DNA from: Mucilaginibacter sp. CSA2-8R
GTDB taxonomy: Bacteria; Bacteroidota; Bacteroidia; Sphingobacteriales; Sphingobacteriaceae
Assembly: GCF_038806765.1 (NCBI RefSeq)
Contig: NZ_CP152389.1
Coordinates: 62,001-126,000, forward strand
DNA length: 64,000 nt
Direction: 5' to 3'
Positions 53,035-61,767 of the stretch are shown in pieces (within the stretch, counting starts at the first letter, position 1; every line of letters begins with the position of its first letter). The notes beneath the pieces were generated by a model. It was not told the origin of the DNA and did no database searches. It was given only the letters and a program-made list of their open reading frames with translations. A program made the position numbers and the translations under genes.

Positions 53035-55215
53035 ATGAACATGAAATTTTGCCAACGGGTTTTGGTTGTTTTGTTTTCGGCAGGTACCATGCTGATACAA
53101 AGCCCCGTAAAGGCACAAGGCTTGCAGTGGGCCGCTGATGGTTACCACTATTACCGGGCAGTTAACGGAGAAATTGCCGAACTCGACATCCGCGATGCGG
53201 CCAAAAAAAATGTACTGGTTGACCGTGCTGCGCTAACACCGGCAGGCAAGTCGGCTATTGCCGTAAGGCGCTTCTTTTTTTCGGACGACAGGCAAAAGGT
53301 GCTGATTAACACCAATACCCGCCGCGTTTGGCGCCAGGATACCCGGGGAGATTACTGGGTGTACGACATCAAAACCAAAGCATTGACCCAGTTAGGTAAA
53401 GGCAAGCCCGAAGCATCGCTGATGTTTGCCAAAATATCGCCCGATGGTACCAAGGCTGCTTATGTAAGCGGGCACAATATTTATGTAGAAGACCTGGCCA
53501 GCGGTGCCATTAAACCTTTAACTACCGATGGCACAGCCCGGATGATTAACGGTACCTTTGACTGGGCCTACGAAGAAGAATTTGATTGCCGCGACGGTTT
53601 CCGATGGTCGCCGGATAGCCGCAATGTGGCTTACTGGCAAATTGATGCCACCAAGATCAGGAATTACCTGATGCTGAACACTACCGATTCGGCTTACTCG
53701 TTTACGGTGCCGGTAGAGTACCCGGTATCTGGTACCGACCCAAGCTCGTGCAAAATTAAAGTAGTGAACGTAAACGATAGTAAAACCATCAACGTAAATG
53801 TACCGGGTGATGCCATACAGCACTATATTCCGCGGATGGAGTGGGCCGGCAACGGTAACGAGCTGGTGCTGCAGCAACTGAACCGCGCACAAAACGAAAG
53901 CAAAATTTACATCTGTAATATATCAAGCAATGCCTCGCGAATAATTTACCAGGAGGCCGACAAAGCCTGGATTGATGCCAAAAACGACCCAATAGGCTGG
54001 GACTGGATTGAGAAAGGTAAAAAGTTTATCTGGCTGAGCGAAAAAGACGGCTGGCGCCATGCCTACAGCATTGATCGCTTTGGCCAAACCAAACTGTTAA
54101 CCAAAGGCAACTATGATGTGGTAGACATTAACCTGATTGACGAAACCAACGGTTTTATCTACTTTATGGCATCGCCCGAAAATGCTACCCAGCGTTACCT
54201 GTACCGGGTAAAACTAAGCGGTGGCCCTTTGCAGCGTGTATCGCCGGCTAACCAGCCGGGCACCCACCGTTATGATATTGCGCCTAACGGTTTAGTGGCT
54301 ATCCACTCGTTTAACAATAGCTACACTGCACCAGCCACCGAAACCATCAGTTTGCCTGCGCACCAGCCGCTTAATGGGCAACCTACCACGATTAAAGTCG
54401 ACCCATCGGCCGTGAAAAATAGGCCGGAGTTTTTTACCGTGAAGACCGAGGATGGCGTAAGCATGGACGGCTGGATGATGAAACCTGCCAACTTTGACCC
54501 CTCTAAAAAATACCCTATTGTATTTTACGTATACGGCGAACCGGCTTCGCAAACTGCTGCTGATACGTATGGTGCAGGTTATAACCGCGAATATGCCGGC
54601 AACATGATGAACGATGGGTACATTTATGTATCGATGGATAACCGCGGGTCGCCGGTGCCTAAGGGCCGCGAGTGGCGCAAGTCTATTTACCGCAACATTG
54701 GTATCCTGAATGTGCGCGACCAGGCCATGGCTGCTAAAGAATTGTTTAAGCGTAATGCCTTTATTGATACCTCGCGCGTGGCCGTTTGGGGCTGGAGCGG
54801 TGGCGGCTCATCAACCCTTAACCTGATGTTCCAATACCCGGAGATTTATAAAACCGGTATTGCCGTTGCTGCCGTAGGTAACCAGTTAACTTACGACAAT
54901 ATTTACCAGGAGCGCTACATGGGCGTACCTATTGACGAAGAAAGCCGCTCGTACTTCATCAAAGGATCGCCGGTTACGTACGCTAAAAACCTGCGTGGCA
55001 ACCTGCTGTACGTACACGGTACCGGCGACGATAACGTGCACTACAACAACGCCGAGCAGCTGATTAACCAGTTGGTAAAATACAACAAGATGTTCCAGCT
55101 GATGTCGTATCCTAACCGTTCGCACGGTATTTACGAAGGCGAAGGCACCAGCCAGCACCTACAGGCCACCTATACCAAATTCCTGCGCGAACACTGCCCT
55201 CCAGGCGCCAGATAA
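53035..55215 (+). CDS. Dipeptidyl peptidase IV-like serine peptidase (family S9)
   Basis: This 726-residue exported peptidase removes N-terminal dipeptides, typically X-Pro. A signal peptide ends near residue 27 (PVKAQ). A beta-propeller follows (DPPIV_N, with the Glu pair that binds the substrate N-terminus in DWAYEEEFD), then an alpha/beta-hydrolase domain with the triad Ser588 (GWSGGG), Asp665 (GTGDDN) and His697 (RSHG). The ATG at 53035 is 6 bp before a second ATG; either could be used. It is closed by a terminator. Confidence 0.95.
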   Translation: MNMKFCQRVLVVLFSAGTMLIQSPVKAQGLQWAADGYHYYRAVNGEIAELDIRDAAKKNVLVDRAALTPAGKSAIAVRRFFFSDDRQKVLINTNTRRVWRQDTRGDYWVYDIKTKALTQLGKGKPEASLMFAKISPDGTKAAYVSGHNIYVEDLASGAIKPLTTDGTARMINGTFDWAYEEEFDCRDGFRWSPDSRNVAYWQIDATKIRNYLMLNTTDSAYSFTVPVEYPVSGTDPSSCKIKVVNVNDSKTINVNVPGDAIQHYIPRMEWAGNGNELVLQQLNRAQNESKIYICNISSNASRIIYQEADKAWIDAKNDPIGWDWIEKGKKFIWLSEKDGWRHAYSIDRFGQTKLLTKGNYDVVDINLIDETNGFIYFMASPENATQRYLYRVKLSGGPLQRVSPANQPGTHRYDIAPNGLVAIHSFNNSYTAPATETISLPAHQPLNGQPTTIKVDPSAVKNRPEFFTVKTEDGVSMDGWMMKPANFDPSKKYPIVFYVYGEPASQTAADTYGAGYNREYAGNMMNDGYIYVSMDNRGSPVPKGREWRKSIYRNIGILNVRDQAMAAKELFKRNAFIDTSRVAVWGWSGGGSSTLNLMFQYPEIYKTGIAVAAVGNQLTYDNIYQERYMGVPIDEESRSYFIKGSPVTYAKNLRGNLLYVHGTGDDNVHYNNAEQLINQLVKYNKMFQLMSYPNRSHGIYEGEGTSQHLQATYTKFLREHCPPGAR

Positions 55216-55230
55216 GCATAATGTATTCAT

Positions 55231-55270
55231 AAACACGAAGAGCTTCCTTAAAGGAGGCTCTTTGTGTTTT
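55231..55270 (+). terminator. Terminator after the dipeptidyl peptidase gene
   Basis: Stem AACACGAAGAGCTTCCT / AGGAGGCTCTTTGTGTT with one bulge and a 3-nt loop, then T-rich sequence. Confidence 0.8.
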
Positions 55271-55344
55271 AAGTTATTAGGTGATTCAGTTACTAAGTTA
55301 TTCGGTTATCAGTTATTGAGTCTTAAATCAAATTATCTTTTCCC

Positions 55345-55404
55345 ATCAGCGTAATCAAAAAGAAATCAATGAAATCACTCTTCAATCAGCGAAATCACCA
55401 ATCT
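55345..55404. repeat. Three 20-bp tandem repeats
   Basis: Units starting at 55345, 55365 and 55385 each begin ATCAgcGaAATCA (variants ATCAGCGTAATCA, ATCAATGAAATCA, ATCAGCGAAATCA), followed by a variable 7-nt end. The period is exactly 20 bp. It lies in the 280-bp gap before the aldo/keto reductase gene. Confidence 0.6.
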
Positions 55405-55463
55405 TGAGCCACCCAGACAAGTAAATTGAGCCTTGCAGGTAATTAATGATTTTGTAGTTGCCT

Positions 55464-55471
55464 CATCTTTG
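55464..55471 (+). promoter_or_regulatory. Candidate -7 box of the aldo/keto reductase operon
   Basis: CATCTTTG, one mismatch to TAnnTTTG. It places the transcription start just after the upstream ATG at 55474, supporting the ATG at 55498 as the real start. Confidence 0.35.
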
Positions 55472-55497
55472 TAATGTTAAAACACAAAAAGTCAACT

Positions 55498-56469
55498 ATG
55501 AAAACTATCGAAAAAATTAATTTAGGGCAAAACGGCCCGCTGGTGAGTAAACTGGGGCTGGGCTGTATGCGCATGTCGTCTATCTGGGGCGGACCAACGC
55601 CTGATGAAACCGAGAGCATCGCCACCATTCACGAGGCGCTGGATAACGGTATTAACTTTTTAAATACTGGCGACTTTTACGGGGCCGGACACAACGAAAT
55701 GCTGATTGGCCGGGCCATTAAACACCGCCGTGATGAGGCTTTTATCAGCGTAAAATTCGGCGCTATATTTCATAACGGGCATTGGCTGGGTATGGACTTG
55801 CGCCCGCTGTCTATCAAAAACTTTATCAACTACTCGCTTACCCGTTTGGGGATAGAGACCATTGATTTGTATCAGCCCAGCCGCATGGATGGCAGCGTAC
55901 CGGTCGAGGATATTATTGGCACCGTGGCCGACCTGATTAAAGAAGGCAAGGTGCGCCATTTAGGGGTATCAGAAATTACGCCCGACCAGTTGCGCCAGGC
56001 CCATGCCGTACACCCGGTTACCGCGCTCGAAATTGGCTACTCGCTGGCCGACCGCCAGATTGAGCACGATTTGCTACCCACCGCTAAAGAGTTAGGCATC
56101 GGCGTAATAGCCTTTGCCAATACCGCCGAAGGTTTGCTGAGCGGCGATATGAAAGCCCCGCTACCCGAAAACAGCTACCAAAGCCATTTTCCGCGCTTTC
56201 AGGGTGATAATCTGGTGAAAAACCTGGAAAAAGTAGAGGTGTTAAAGCAGCTGGCGCAGCAAAAAGGCGTAACGCCTACTCAACTGGCTATTGCCTGGGT
56301 TAATGCACAAGGCCAGCACATCATGCCGCTGGTAAGCATGAGCCGCCGCAGCCGCCTGCCCGAAAACATCGAGGCCATGCACCTTACCTTTACACCCCAG
56401 GAACTGAATACTTTAAACACTACTTTTGCACCGGGCGCCATTGTGGGCGGCACTTATTTACAACGCTAA
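55498..56469 (+). CDS. Aldo/keto reductase
   Basis: This 323-residue NADPH-dependent carbonyl reductase has a TIM-barrel with the catalytic Asp and Tyr in NTGDFYG (near residue 50) and Lys in ISVKFG (near 85). The usual His of the tetrad region (Y-x-x-H-R) is replaced: the segment reads DLYQPSRMD, as in a subgroup of bacterial and plant reductases. The C-terminal cofactor region is VSMSRRSRLPEN. The next gene, an AraC-type regulator, starts 2 bp after its stop, so they are co-transcribed. Confidence 0.92.
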   Translation: MKTIEKINLGQNGPLVSKLGLGCMRMSSIWGGPTPDETESIATIHEALDNGINFLNTGDFYGAGHNEMLIGRAIKHRRDEAFISVKFGAIFHNGHWLGMDLRPLSIKNFINYSLTRLGIETIDLYQPSRMDGSVPVEDIIGTVADLIKEGKVRHLGVSEITPDQLRQAHAVHPVTALEIGYSLADRQIEHDLLPTAKELGIGVIAFANTAEGLLSGDMKAPLPENSYQSHFPRFQGDNLVKNLEKVEVLKQLAQQKGVTPTQLAIAWVNAQGQHIMPLVSMSRRSRLPENIEAMHLTFTPQELNTLNTTFAPGAIVGGTYLQR

Positions 56470-56471
56470 AA

Positions 56472-57281
56472 ATGACCAGTCCAGCAGAGATATTACCGGG
56501 GGTGATTTTTTATTCGTACCTCTCGGCCGAACGGAAAGAGAAGGTTTGCTTTTGGAACCACCCCACGCTGGTATTTCAGGTGTCGGGCCGGTTTACCATG
56601 GAAACTGTGGGGCAAACCATTACCATGACCGGCGGCGATGTGCTGCTGATTGGCAAAAACCAGGCGGGTACGCTTATTAAAACGCCGCTGCCTGGCGCTA
56701 ACTACGAAACCATTGTAATATCGCTGCAGGAAGACCTGATGCGTAAAATAGCGCTGGAAGAAAAAATAGAGGCGGACCGCAAGTATATTGGTCCGCCTAA
56801 TTTGTTGATACCAGTGAACGAGTTTTTGCAGGGGTACTTTCAATCCATTGTGCCTTATGCCCGCAGCTCGGGCGCGGCCATGACCGACGAGATGGGTATT
56901 TTGAAGGTGAAAGAAGGGGTGAAGCTGTTACTGTTGGCCATGCCTGCCCTGCGCAACTTTTTGTTCGACTTTTCGGAACCGCATAAAATAGACCTCGAAA
57001 AGTTTATGCTGCGCAATTTTCATTTTAACCTGCCGGTCGAAAAGTTTGCCCAGCTTACCGGGCGTAGCCTGGCCGGCTTTAAGCGCGACTTCCAGAAAAC
57101 GTTTGCCATGGCACCCCGCCAATGGCTGCAGGATAAACGCCTTACCGAAGCCCGCCGCCTCATCGAACACCAGCACCGCAAACCCACCGCCATTTACCTC
57201 GATCTCGGCTTCGAAAGCCTCTCGCATTTTTCGCATTCGTTTAAGAAGAAGTTTGGGAAAGCGCCGACGGAGTGGGGGTGA
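56472..57281 (+). CDS. AraC-family transcriptional regulator
   Basis: This 269-residue regulator has an N-terminal AraC_N-like cupin (about residues 20-120; ExWNHPTL-type sensing strand and GGDVLLIGKNQ) and a C-terminal helix-turn-helix pair (about 170-269: FAQLTGRSLAGFKRDFQKTF, then AIYLDLGFESLSHFSHSFKKKFG). It starts 2 bp after the aldo/keto reductase gene, which it probably regulates. Confidence 0.92.
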   Translation: MTSPAEILPGVIFYSYLSAERKEKVCFWNHPTLVFQVSGRFTMETVGQTITMTGGDVLLIGKNQAGTLIKTPLPGANYETIVISLQEDLMRKIALEEKIEADRKYIGPPNLLIPVNEFLQGYFQSIVPYARSSGAAMTDEMGILKVKEGVKLLLLAMPALRNFLFDFSEPHKIDLEKFMLRNFHFNLPVEKFAQLTGRSLAGFKRDFQKTFAMAPRQWLQDKRLTEARRLIEHQHRKPTAIYLDLGFESLSHFSHSFKKKFGKAPTEWG

Positions 57282-57457
57282 AAACATATCAGATGGAGCT
57301 TTTTAATAAAAGTTTAAGAACGTTAGAATTTATGTTAGAATTATCAATAAAAAACTATTGCTTTTAAATAAGGGAAACATTCCGAAAAAGATATTTGAGT
57401 TTATACAGTTTTTCAACAAAGATTTATAGAAGCGGTAAAAGATTTTAATTTTACTGA

Positions 57458-59320
57458 ATGAGGTTGGATAGTATTTTAAAGCTAATAAGAAAAGAAGATG
57501 TAGCAATTTGGATCGGTGCTGGCTTTTCAATGTATGCAGGATTCCCATCGGGTGCTCAATTACAAACCAAATTAATGGATGAGTTATCTGAGGATGAAAA
57601 AGCACAACTCGGCTCTGCTCCTTCATTACGTCAAACGGCAGGCGCTTTAGTTGCTTTGCAAAACGGATCGCGGAATACACTTAATAGAGTATTGCGAAAA
57701 GAGTTTGATCGTAAGCCGGAGGCAACTCATTTACATGAAATGTTGAGTCGCATTCCTCACTTTAAGCAAATCATTACAACCAATTATGATTCTTTGATTG
57801 ATGGTAGCTATGCCCATCGCGCTGTTATAGTCAGAACGGGAAGAGACGTGCCGGATATTGAAGTGGGTTTGCCAATCATTTACAAGCCCCATGGAGATTT
57901 GAGTAATATGGGGGGTATCGTCATAACTGATGATGACTATGCTAAATTCCAAACTATAGATTTAAAAGATGCCTTTTGGAGTTCCCTCTTAAATGTTTTT
58001 GCAACAAAAACTTTATTGTTCCTTGCTTATGGCTTTGAAGATGAAAACGTCTGGTCTTGGATTGATGTTGTAGATAGGGTTGTTGGCGATAACCGTAAGC
58101 AACGCTTTTTGGTTGCACCCAACTGGCCCGAATTGAAGAGGAAAAAATTGGAGCAGCGAAAAATCGAGTATATTGATATGAATGCTGACAGTTTTTTAAA
58201 TAGACTGGATGAAACATTAAAGCTAAATCTTGCCGCTGATTTAGAAAATAGAACAGTATCTCAAGATACTTTTAATCAGTATATGCAACTTCATGACTTC
58301 AACTCCGTCATCAGTAATGAAGGTGGTGAGCCTAAGTTAAGTAGTCTTAGCCGCCCCAACGGATTAAGTAAGCAAAAAATTAATTTTACAATCTCAGATG
58401 AGAAAATTGCTAAGCAAATAAATCGATTGGTAAATGAGGGTATTGGCAAAAAGGTGTCAATACCATTACAAAGCCTAGCAAGCCTTGAATATTTTGTAGA
58501 AGATTTTAAAATGAATCTTGGCCTTAATAACATTTCGGAGTTAGTTGTAATGACGCTGCCTAACAAAAGAAGCTGTGCTATAGATTTACCTGAAGATGAT
58601 ATCTACATAGAAAATTTCAACTTAGAAATAATCAAAATCAGTGATAAGAAGATTAAGATAGAAGCTGAAATAGATACATTCGGATTTATTGTAAAATTTG
58701 ATTTTATAAAAAATGGCTTTGAGGTAAATCTTAATTTAAAAAATCCAAAGGTGCTTCCATCCACTAATAAAGGGATTAAGATATTTACAGCGCTGGCTAT
58801 GTATTATACTGGAAGAAAAGCTATAGCATTCGTTGATGGTGTTAAGTACGATATAACAGCAGAAAAAATAAATGTAGAGCCAACATATTTTAAGGAAATG
58901 TTAAACTTCTTCCAAAATTTAAGAGTACTCGAAAAAGCTTTTGAAATACGTTTCGAAGGTTCTGTCGCCGATTATTCACCATCTGTGCTTGCCCATGCAG
59001 AGCATTTAGCTAATATTGTAAAGAATGGTATGCATGAAGTAGCTTTAGATAATCCTTTTCTTCTAAAGATAAAATTCTATGAGTCCTTAAAGCAAATCCC
59101 TCCAGGAGGAACGCTTGTTTTTGAAGCTAATAAAAAGGTTACAGGCAAGCTTCTAGGAAAGGATTTGGATTTTGGTGACTCAGGAATTGAAATTACCGAT
59201 CCCATTATCTCGGTCGATCCTGAATCAGATAAGATTTGGATTGTTAAAAGCGAGACAAAAAAATATAGAATACGCTATGATAAGCTAACGCCTTTTAAGG
59301 ATCTTAAAAAAATCCAATGA
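57458..59320 (+). CDS. SIR2-domain protein, candidate anti-phage NADase
   Basis: This 620-residue cytoplasmic protein has an N-terminal SIR2_2 domain (about residues 1-260): NAD-binding WIGAGFS (residues 18-24), TTNYD (107-111) and catalytic-type His145 in KPHGD. In known defence systems (Thoeris ThsA, DSR, Avs, short Argonaute-linked SIR2) such domains hydrolyse NAD on phage infection. The remaining ~350 residues are Lys-, Ile- and Asn-rich, mixed helix and strand, with no recognised domain; they could be the sensor. No partner gene (HerA, Argonaute, TIR) is next to it, so it would act alone. Base composition is clearly AT-rich compared with the preceding genes. The defence role is inference. 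Confidence 0.85.
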   Translation: MRLDSILKLIRKEDVAIWIGAGFSMYAGFPSGAQLQTKLMDELSEDEKAQLGSAPSLRQTAGALVALQNGSRNTLNRVLRKEFDRKPEATHLHEMLSRIPHFKQIITTNYDSLIDGSYAHRAVIVRTGRDVPDIEVGLPIIYKPHGDLSNMGGIVITDDDYAKFQTIDLKDAFWSSLLNVFATKTLLFLAYGFEDENVWSWIDVVDRVVGDNRKQRFLVAPNWPELKRKKLEQRKIEYIDMNADSFLNRLDETLKLNLAADLENRTVSQDTFNQYMQLHDFNSVISNEGGEPKLSSLSRPNGLSKQKINFTISDEKIAKQINRLVNEGIGKKVSIPLQSLASLEYFVEDFKMNLGLNNISELVVMTLPNKRSCAIDLPEDDIYIENFNLEIIKISDKKIKIEAEIDTFGFIVKFDFIKNGFEVNLNLKNPKVLPSTNKGIKIFTALAMYYTGRKAIAFVDGVKYDITAEKINVEPTYFKEMLNFFQNLRVLEKAFEIRFEGSVADYSPSVLAHAEHLANIVKNGMHEVALDNPFLLKIKFYESLKQIPPGGTLVFEANKKVTGKLLGKDLDFGDSGIEITDPIISVDPESDKIWIVKSETKKYRIRYDKLTPFKDLKKIQ

Positions 59321-59443
59321 TATTAATTGCTCAAGAGTAAGTTCAGTCATTCAACAACGACAAGTTTTCATACTTACTTCTGATATCAACAAAATATTAC
59401 AAGTGTTTCAAATTGCAAGAAAACTCAACATAATATTGTTGCC

Positions 59444-59480
59444 AGTAAGCTGTTCAAAGCTCTTATTTAAACAGCTTACT
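59444..59480. terminator. Hairpin between convergent accessory genes
   Basis: AGTAAGCTGTTCAAA and TTTAAACAGCTTACT form a 15-bp inverted repeat with one mismatch and a 7-nt loop. It lacks a strong T-run, but its place between convergent genes (SIR2 gene and DUF3037 gene) suits a transcription barrier. Confidence 0.5.
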
Positions 59481-59598
59481 AAATTACGTTATTAAAGTCA
59501 CGACTCATTTACAAAGAACAATCTGTGTTACCGATTATTTGTTTAAGATAACAAAAGTGTTATAATATCGGGAGAGGATTACAACAATGAAAAATAAT

Positions 59599-60450
59599 TT
59601 AATAAGTTTTCTCTATTGCTAACTTGACTTTTCTAGCAAACTGCTCTGCTTCATTCTCTGTAATAATGGTAACTTTAATATCATCATCGCTTTGAGAAAG
59701 AGTGTCTTTAATAAAAGAGCTTAATTGCTCGTTCGTTTTTGGAGATGTTGTCAGAAAATAAAGATTTATTTTTTCTTTAGAAGACTCAAGTTCTTTAATT
59801 ATTCCAGACCACTTGTAGACTTTGTTTTTGATAGCATCATCTTTTTTTAGATCAAACGATAGGCTTTGATAGCAGTTCCAAACTCCGTTTTTCCACGCTT
59901 TGTCAAATGTAATTTTATCATTGTCGGTTTTAACCGTATGATCTTTAAGTCTTGCTGTAATTCCTAATTTATCAAAATGAGTTTTGTAAACTTTATTCCA
60001 AGCGTAAGCATCGGTATGAATCTCTTTATGAGGGTCTGCTGTATATTTGTCAACTAAGCGATCATATAAATCATCAAGAGCTTTTTGTGGATCGAGGTCC
60101 AGCGCCTTTTTTGATTCAGAAACATATAATGCGCTGTCATCAGGAATCAAAATTTTATTGGTAATCTCAGTTAAGCCAAACTTATTTGACGCCTGCTTGA
60201 AATTACTAGAATTAAAAAATATTAGATCTAGATTGACAGATCGTATTGCTTTTTGAAAATGTTTTAACGTGCTAAGCAAAAAATAGCCATTAAATTCTTC
60301 AAAAAAGCTGGAAATTCGGCTAAACCTAGACAGTATCTTAGTATCTAGGAAACGACTTTCCGGTTCATATAATATGACGCCAACATTAACAAATTCTCCT
60401 GTTGTCCGATCATGAAGATATCTTATAATTTGATACTCAAATGTTTTCAT
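59599..60450 (-). CDS. DUF3037 family protein
   Basis: This 283-residue soluble protein has an N-terminal DUF3037 domain, marked by the opening YQIIRYLHDRTTGEFVNVGV followed by ILYEP (residues 6-30). The rest is helical and charged, with an FxxAWKNGVWNCYQSL-like strand region near 190 that is AT-rich in coding. The family has no known function. Its ATG overlaps the stop of the HipA-like kinase gene by 4 bp, so the two are translationally coupled. DUF3037 genes are known to pair with HipA-family kinases, pointing to a joint role, but the mechanism is not described. Confidence 0.85.
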   Translation of the reverse strand: MKTFEYQIIRYLHDRTTGEFVNVGVILYEPESRFLDTKILSRFSRISSFFEEFNGYFLLSTLKHFQKAIRSVNLDLIFFNSSNFKQASNKFGLTEITNKILIPDDSALYVSESKKALDLDPQKALDDLYDRLVDKYTADPHKEIHTDAYAWNKVYKTHFDKLGITARLKDHTVKTDNDKITFDKAWKNGVWNCYQSLSFDLKKDDAIKNKVYKWSGIIKELESSKEKINLYFLTTSPKTNEQLSSFIKDTLSQSDDDIKVTIITENEAEQFARKVKLAIEKTY

Positions 60451-61265
60451 AATAGTATCCGATTTAGCTCATTCGCAAACAAATCCGCATTTGAAATTAG
60501 TTGACTTATATAAATTTTTATATCACCAGCTTGGGCAGTTAACCAGTCGGCAGGTAGAATGGTTTCAATTTTGTTCCAGAAAGAGTCGTCTATGAATTTT
60601 AATTTTTCTTGGAATTTTGAAAAATCAAACTGTTTACCTTTAATTCTGACAAAGCAAAAATTATCTCTTATCCAAGTTAAATCCTGTTCTCTAATCGTCC
60701 AAGGTTCTGGATTTCTTAAAAAAGGAATCTCCAAAGTAAATCCAAACGCTAGTTCATGATCAAATATTAAAATTTCATCTCCATTGGTCAAAAAATTGGG
60801 CTTTTCTAATCGACGATCTGCATTGCTAATCATAATGTCGAAAGCATATAGATCTATTAATTTTGATTCTAATTCAGAATTAATTTGTTGATCTTTTAAA
60901 ACGGGAAAATACCCTGTTTTGTATTCGTTTCCAAAATTAAAGCCCAAGCTATTTGATGCAATATGAAAGTTTTCATCGCCTCGCATTGTTTCGACAAAAG
61001 CATCAGAGATATGTATAAGTACTGGTTCAGGAACAATGAAATCAAGTTCACGCGCCATAAGCGCAGCGATAAGTTCCCTTGCACTTGCTTCGGGAGACAT
61101 CCGGGGGGATGTAATAAATTTTACAACGTAATCTGATTTTGTTCCAGTTTGCATACAGATACCTGTCACAATTTGTGGAAGTGTGGTACCAGTCCGCAAA
61201 ATATTTCCAGCAGCAACAGCTTCAACGGTAGGTAAAAAATAATCTGGATGTGATAGTTTAAGCAC
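60447..61265 (-). CDS. HipA-family kinase
   Basis: This 272-residue protein kinase-like enzyme is a compact HipA-type (HipA_2) protein lacking the HipA N-terminal domain. Kinase signatures: Lys49 in YVVKF, catalytic Asp150 in NADRRLEKPN (with Asn157), and the metal-binding Asp169 in IFDHE. Classic HipA phosphorylates a glutamyl-tRNA synthetase and causes growth arrest; this small form has no HipB-like repressor beside it but a DUF3037 protein. GTG at 61265 is the start; no ATG lies upstream in frame. The gene is AT-rich and belongs to the accessory island. Confidence 0.85.
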   Translation of the reverse strand: MLKLSHPDYFLPTVEAVAAGNILRTGTTLPQIVTGICMQTGTKSDYVVKFITSPRMSPEASARELIAALMARELDFIVPEPVLIHISDAFVETMRGDENFHIASNSLGFNFGNEYKTGYFPVLKDQQINSELESKLIDLYAFDIMISNADRRLEKPNFLTNGDEILIFDHELAFGFTLEIPFLRNPEPWTIREQDLTWIRDNFCFVRIKGKQFDFSKFQEKLKFIDDSFWNKIETILPADWLTAQAGDIKIYISQLISNADLFANELNRILL

Positions 61266-61609
61266 TTAAAATCGCGATAATAACAAATATATGAAAATTA
61301 CATAATATGTAAGTGAGGAGATTTTATGTTATGTGTTTTTATAAATCTGACACATACTCTTGTTTTTTTTCTTTTTATATACAATGCTTTAATTAAGCTA
61401 GCTTATAATTATTAATTGTCATCAAGGGAAAACATTTTCAAATTAATAACAATGAAAAAAATTATCTATTGATGACTAATCATTGCATAATCAAATAACA
61501 TGAAAACTAGAATACAAATGTTAAATAATTCTTCTATACCGGCGCGAGTATCTTGAACAAGGTAAAGCGATGAATACTCGTTCCTTAAAAGAACTCCCCC
61601 CCCAAACAA
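61266..61609. other. AT-rich intergenic region between the island and tRNA-Asp
   Basis: This stretch holds the kinase promoter at its left end and a run of eight C (61596-61603). Otherwise I see nothing coding: short frames are broken by stops and have no gene-like composition. No integrase or copy of the tRNA end was found. Confidence 0.6.
61284..61291 (-). promoter_or_regulatory. -7 box of the HipA/DUF3037 operon
   Basis: Read on the minus strand it is TATATTTG, a perfect TAnnTTTG box, 18 bp before the GTG start codon. No perfect -33 TTG at 20 bp (TTAC is present). Confidence 0.5.
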
Positions 61610-61644
61610 AAAAAGCGCTTACATCAATGATGTAAGCGCTTTTT
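61610..61644 (-). terminator. Terminator after tRNA-Asp
   Basis: A near-perfect 17-bp inverted repeat AAAAAGCGCTTACATCA / TGATGTAAGCGCTTTTT directly after the tRNA; on the minus strand it ends in T7. Confidence 0.9.
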
Positions 61645-61645
61645 G

Positions 61646-61719
61646 CGGAATGGACGGGACTCGAACCCGCGACCCCATGCGTGACAGGCATGTATTCTAA
61701 CCAGCTGAACTACCACTCC
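61646..61719 (-). tRNA. tRNA-Asp (anticodon GTC)
   Basis: A cloverleaf on the minus strand: acceptor GGAGTGG / CCATTCC with discriminator G, anticodon stem CATGC / GCATG around loop CTGTCAC (anticodon GTC), T loop TTCGAGT. CCA is not encoded. Its 3' end faces the AT-rich island. Confidence 0.96.
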
Positions 61720-61734
61720 TCCCGTTTGGGAATG

Positions 61735-61767
61735 CAAATATAGAAATTGGACGGCAGTAAGCAAAAA
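61735..61767 (-). promoter_or_regulatory. Promoter of tRNA-Asp
   Basis: On the minus strand TTTTTG (its TTG at 61764-61762) and TATATTTG (61742-61735) are 19 bp apart, and the tRNA begins 15 bp after the -7 box. The -33 overlaps the T-run of the prfA terminator. Confidence 0.7.

Noticed and set aside
53518..53892. Minus-strand frame of about 124 codons inside the dipeptidyl peptidase gene
   Set aside because: Antisense shadow of a conserved gene with no family likeness of its own.
55474..55497. Earlier ATG for the aldo/keto reductase
   Set aside because: The candidate -7 box at 55464-55471 would start transcription at or after this ATG, and the extra residues are not family-like.
57292..57366. 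Short frame of 24 codons upstream of the SIR2 gene as an antitoxin or leader peptide
   Set aside because: No conserved motif, no clear ribosome binding site and AT-rich sequence in which short frames arise by chance.
61596..61603. Run of eight C as a possible phase-variation tract
   Set aside because: It lies in a non-coding gap behind a tRNA terminator and touches no reading frame or promoter that I can identify.
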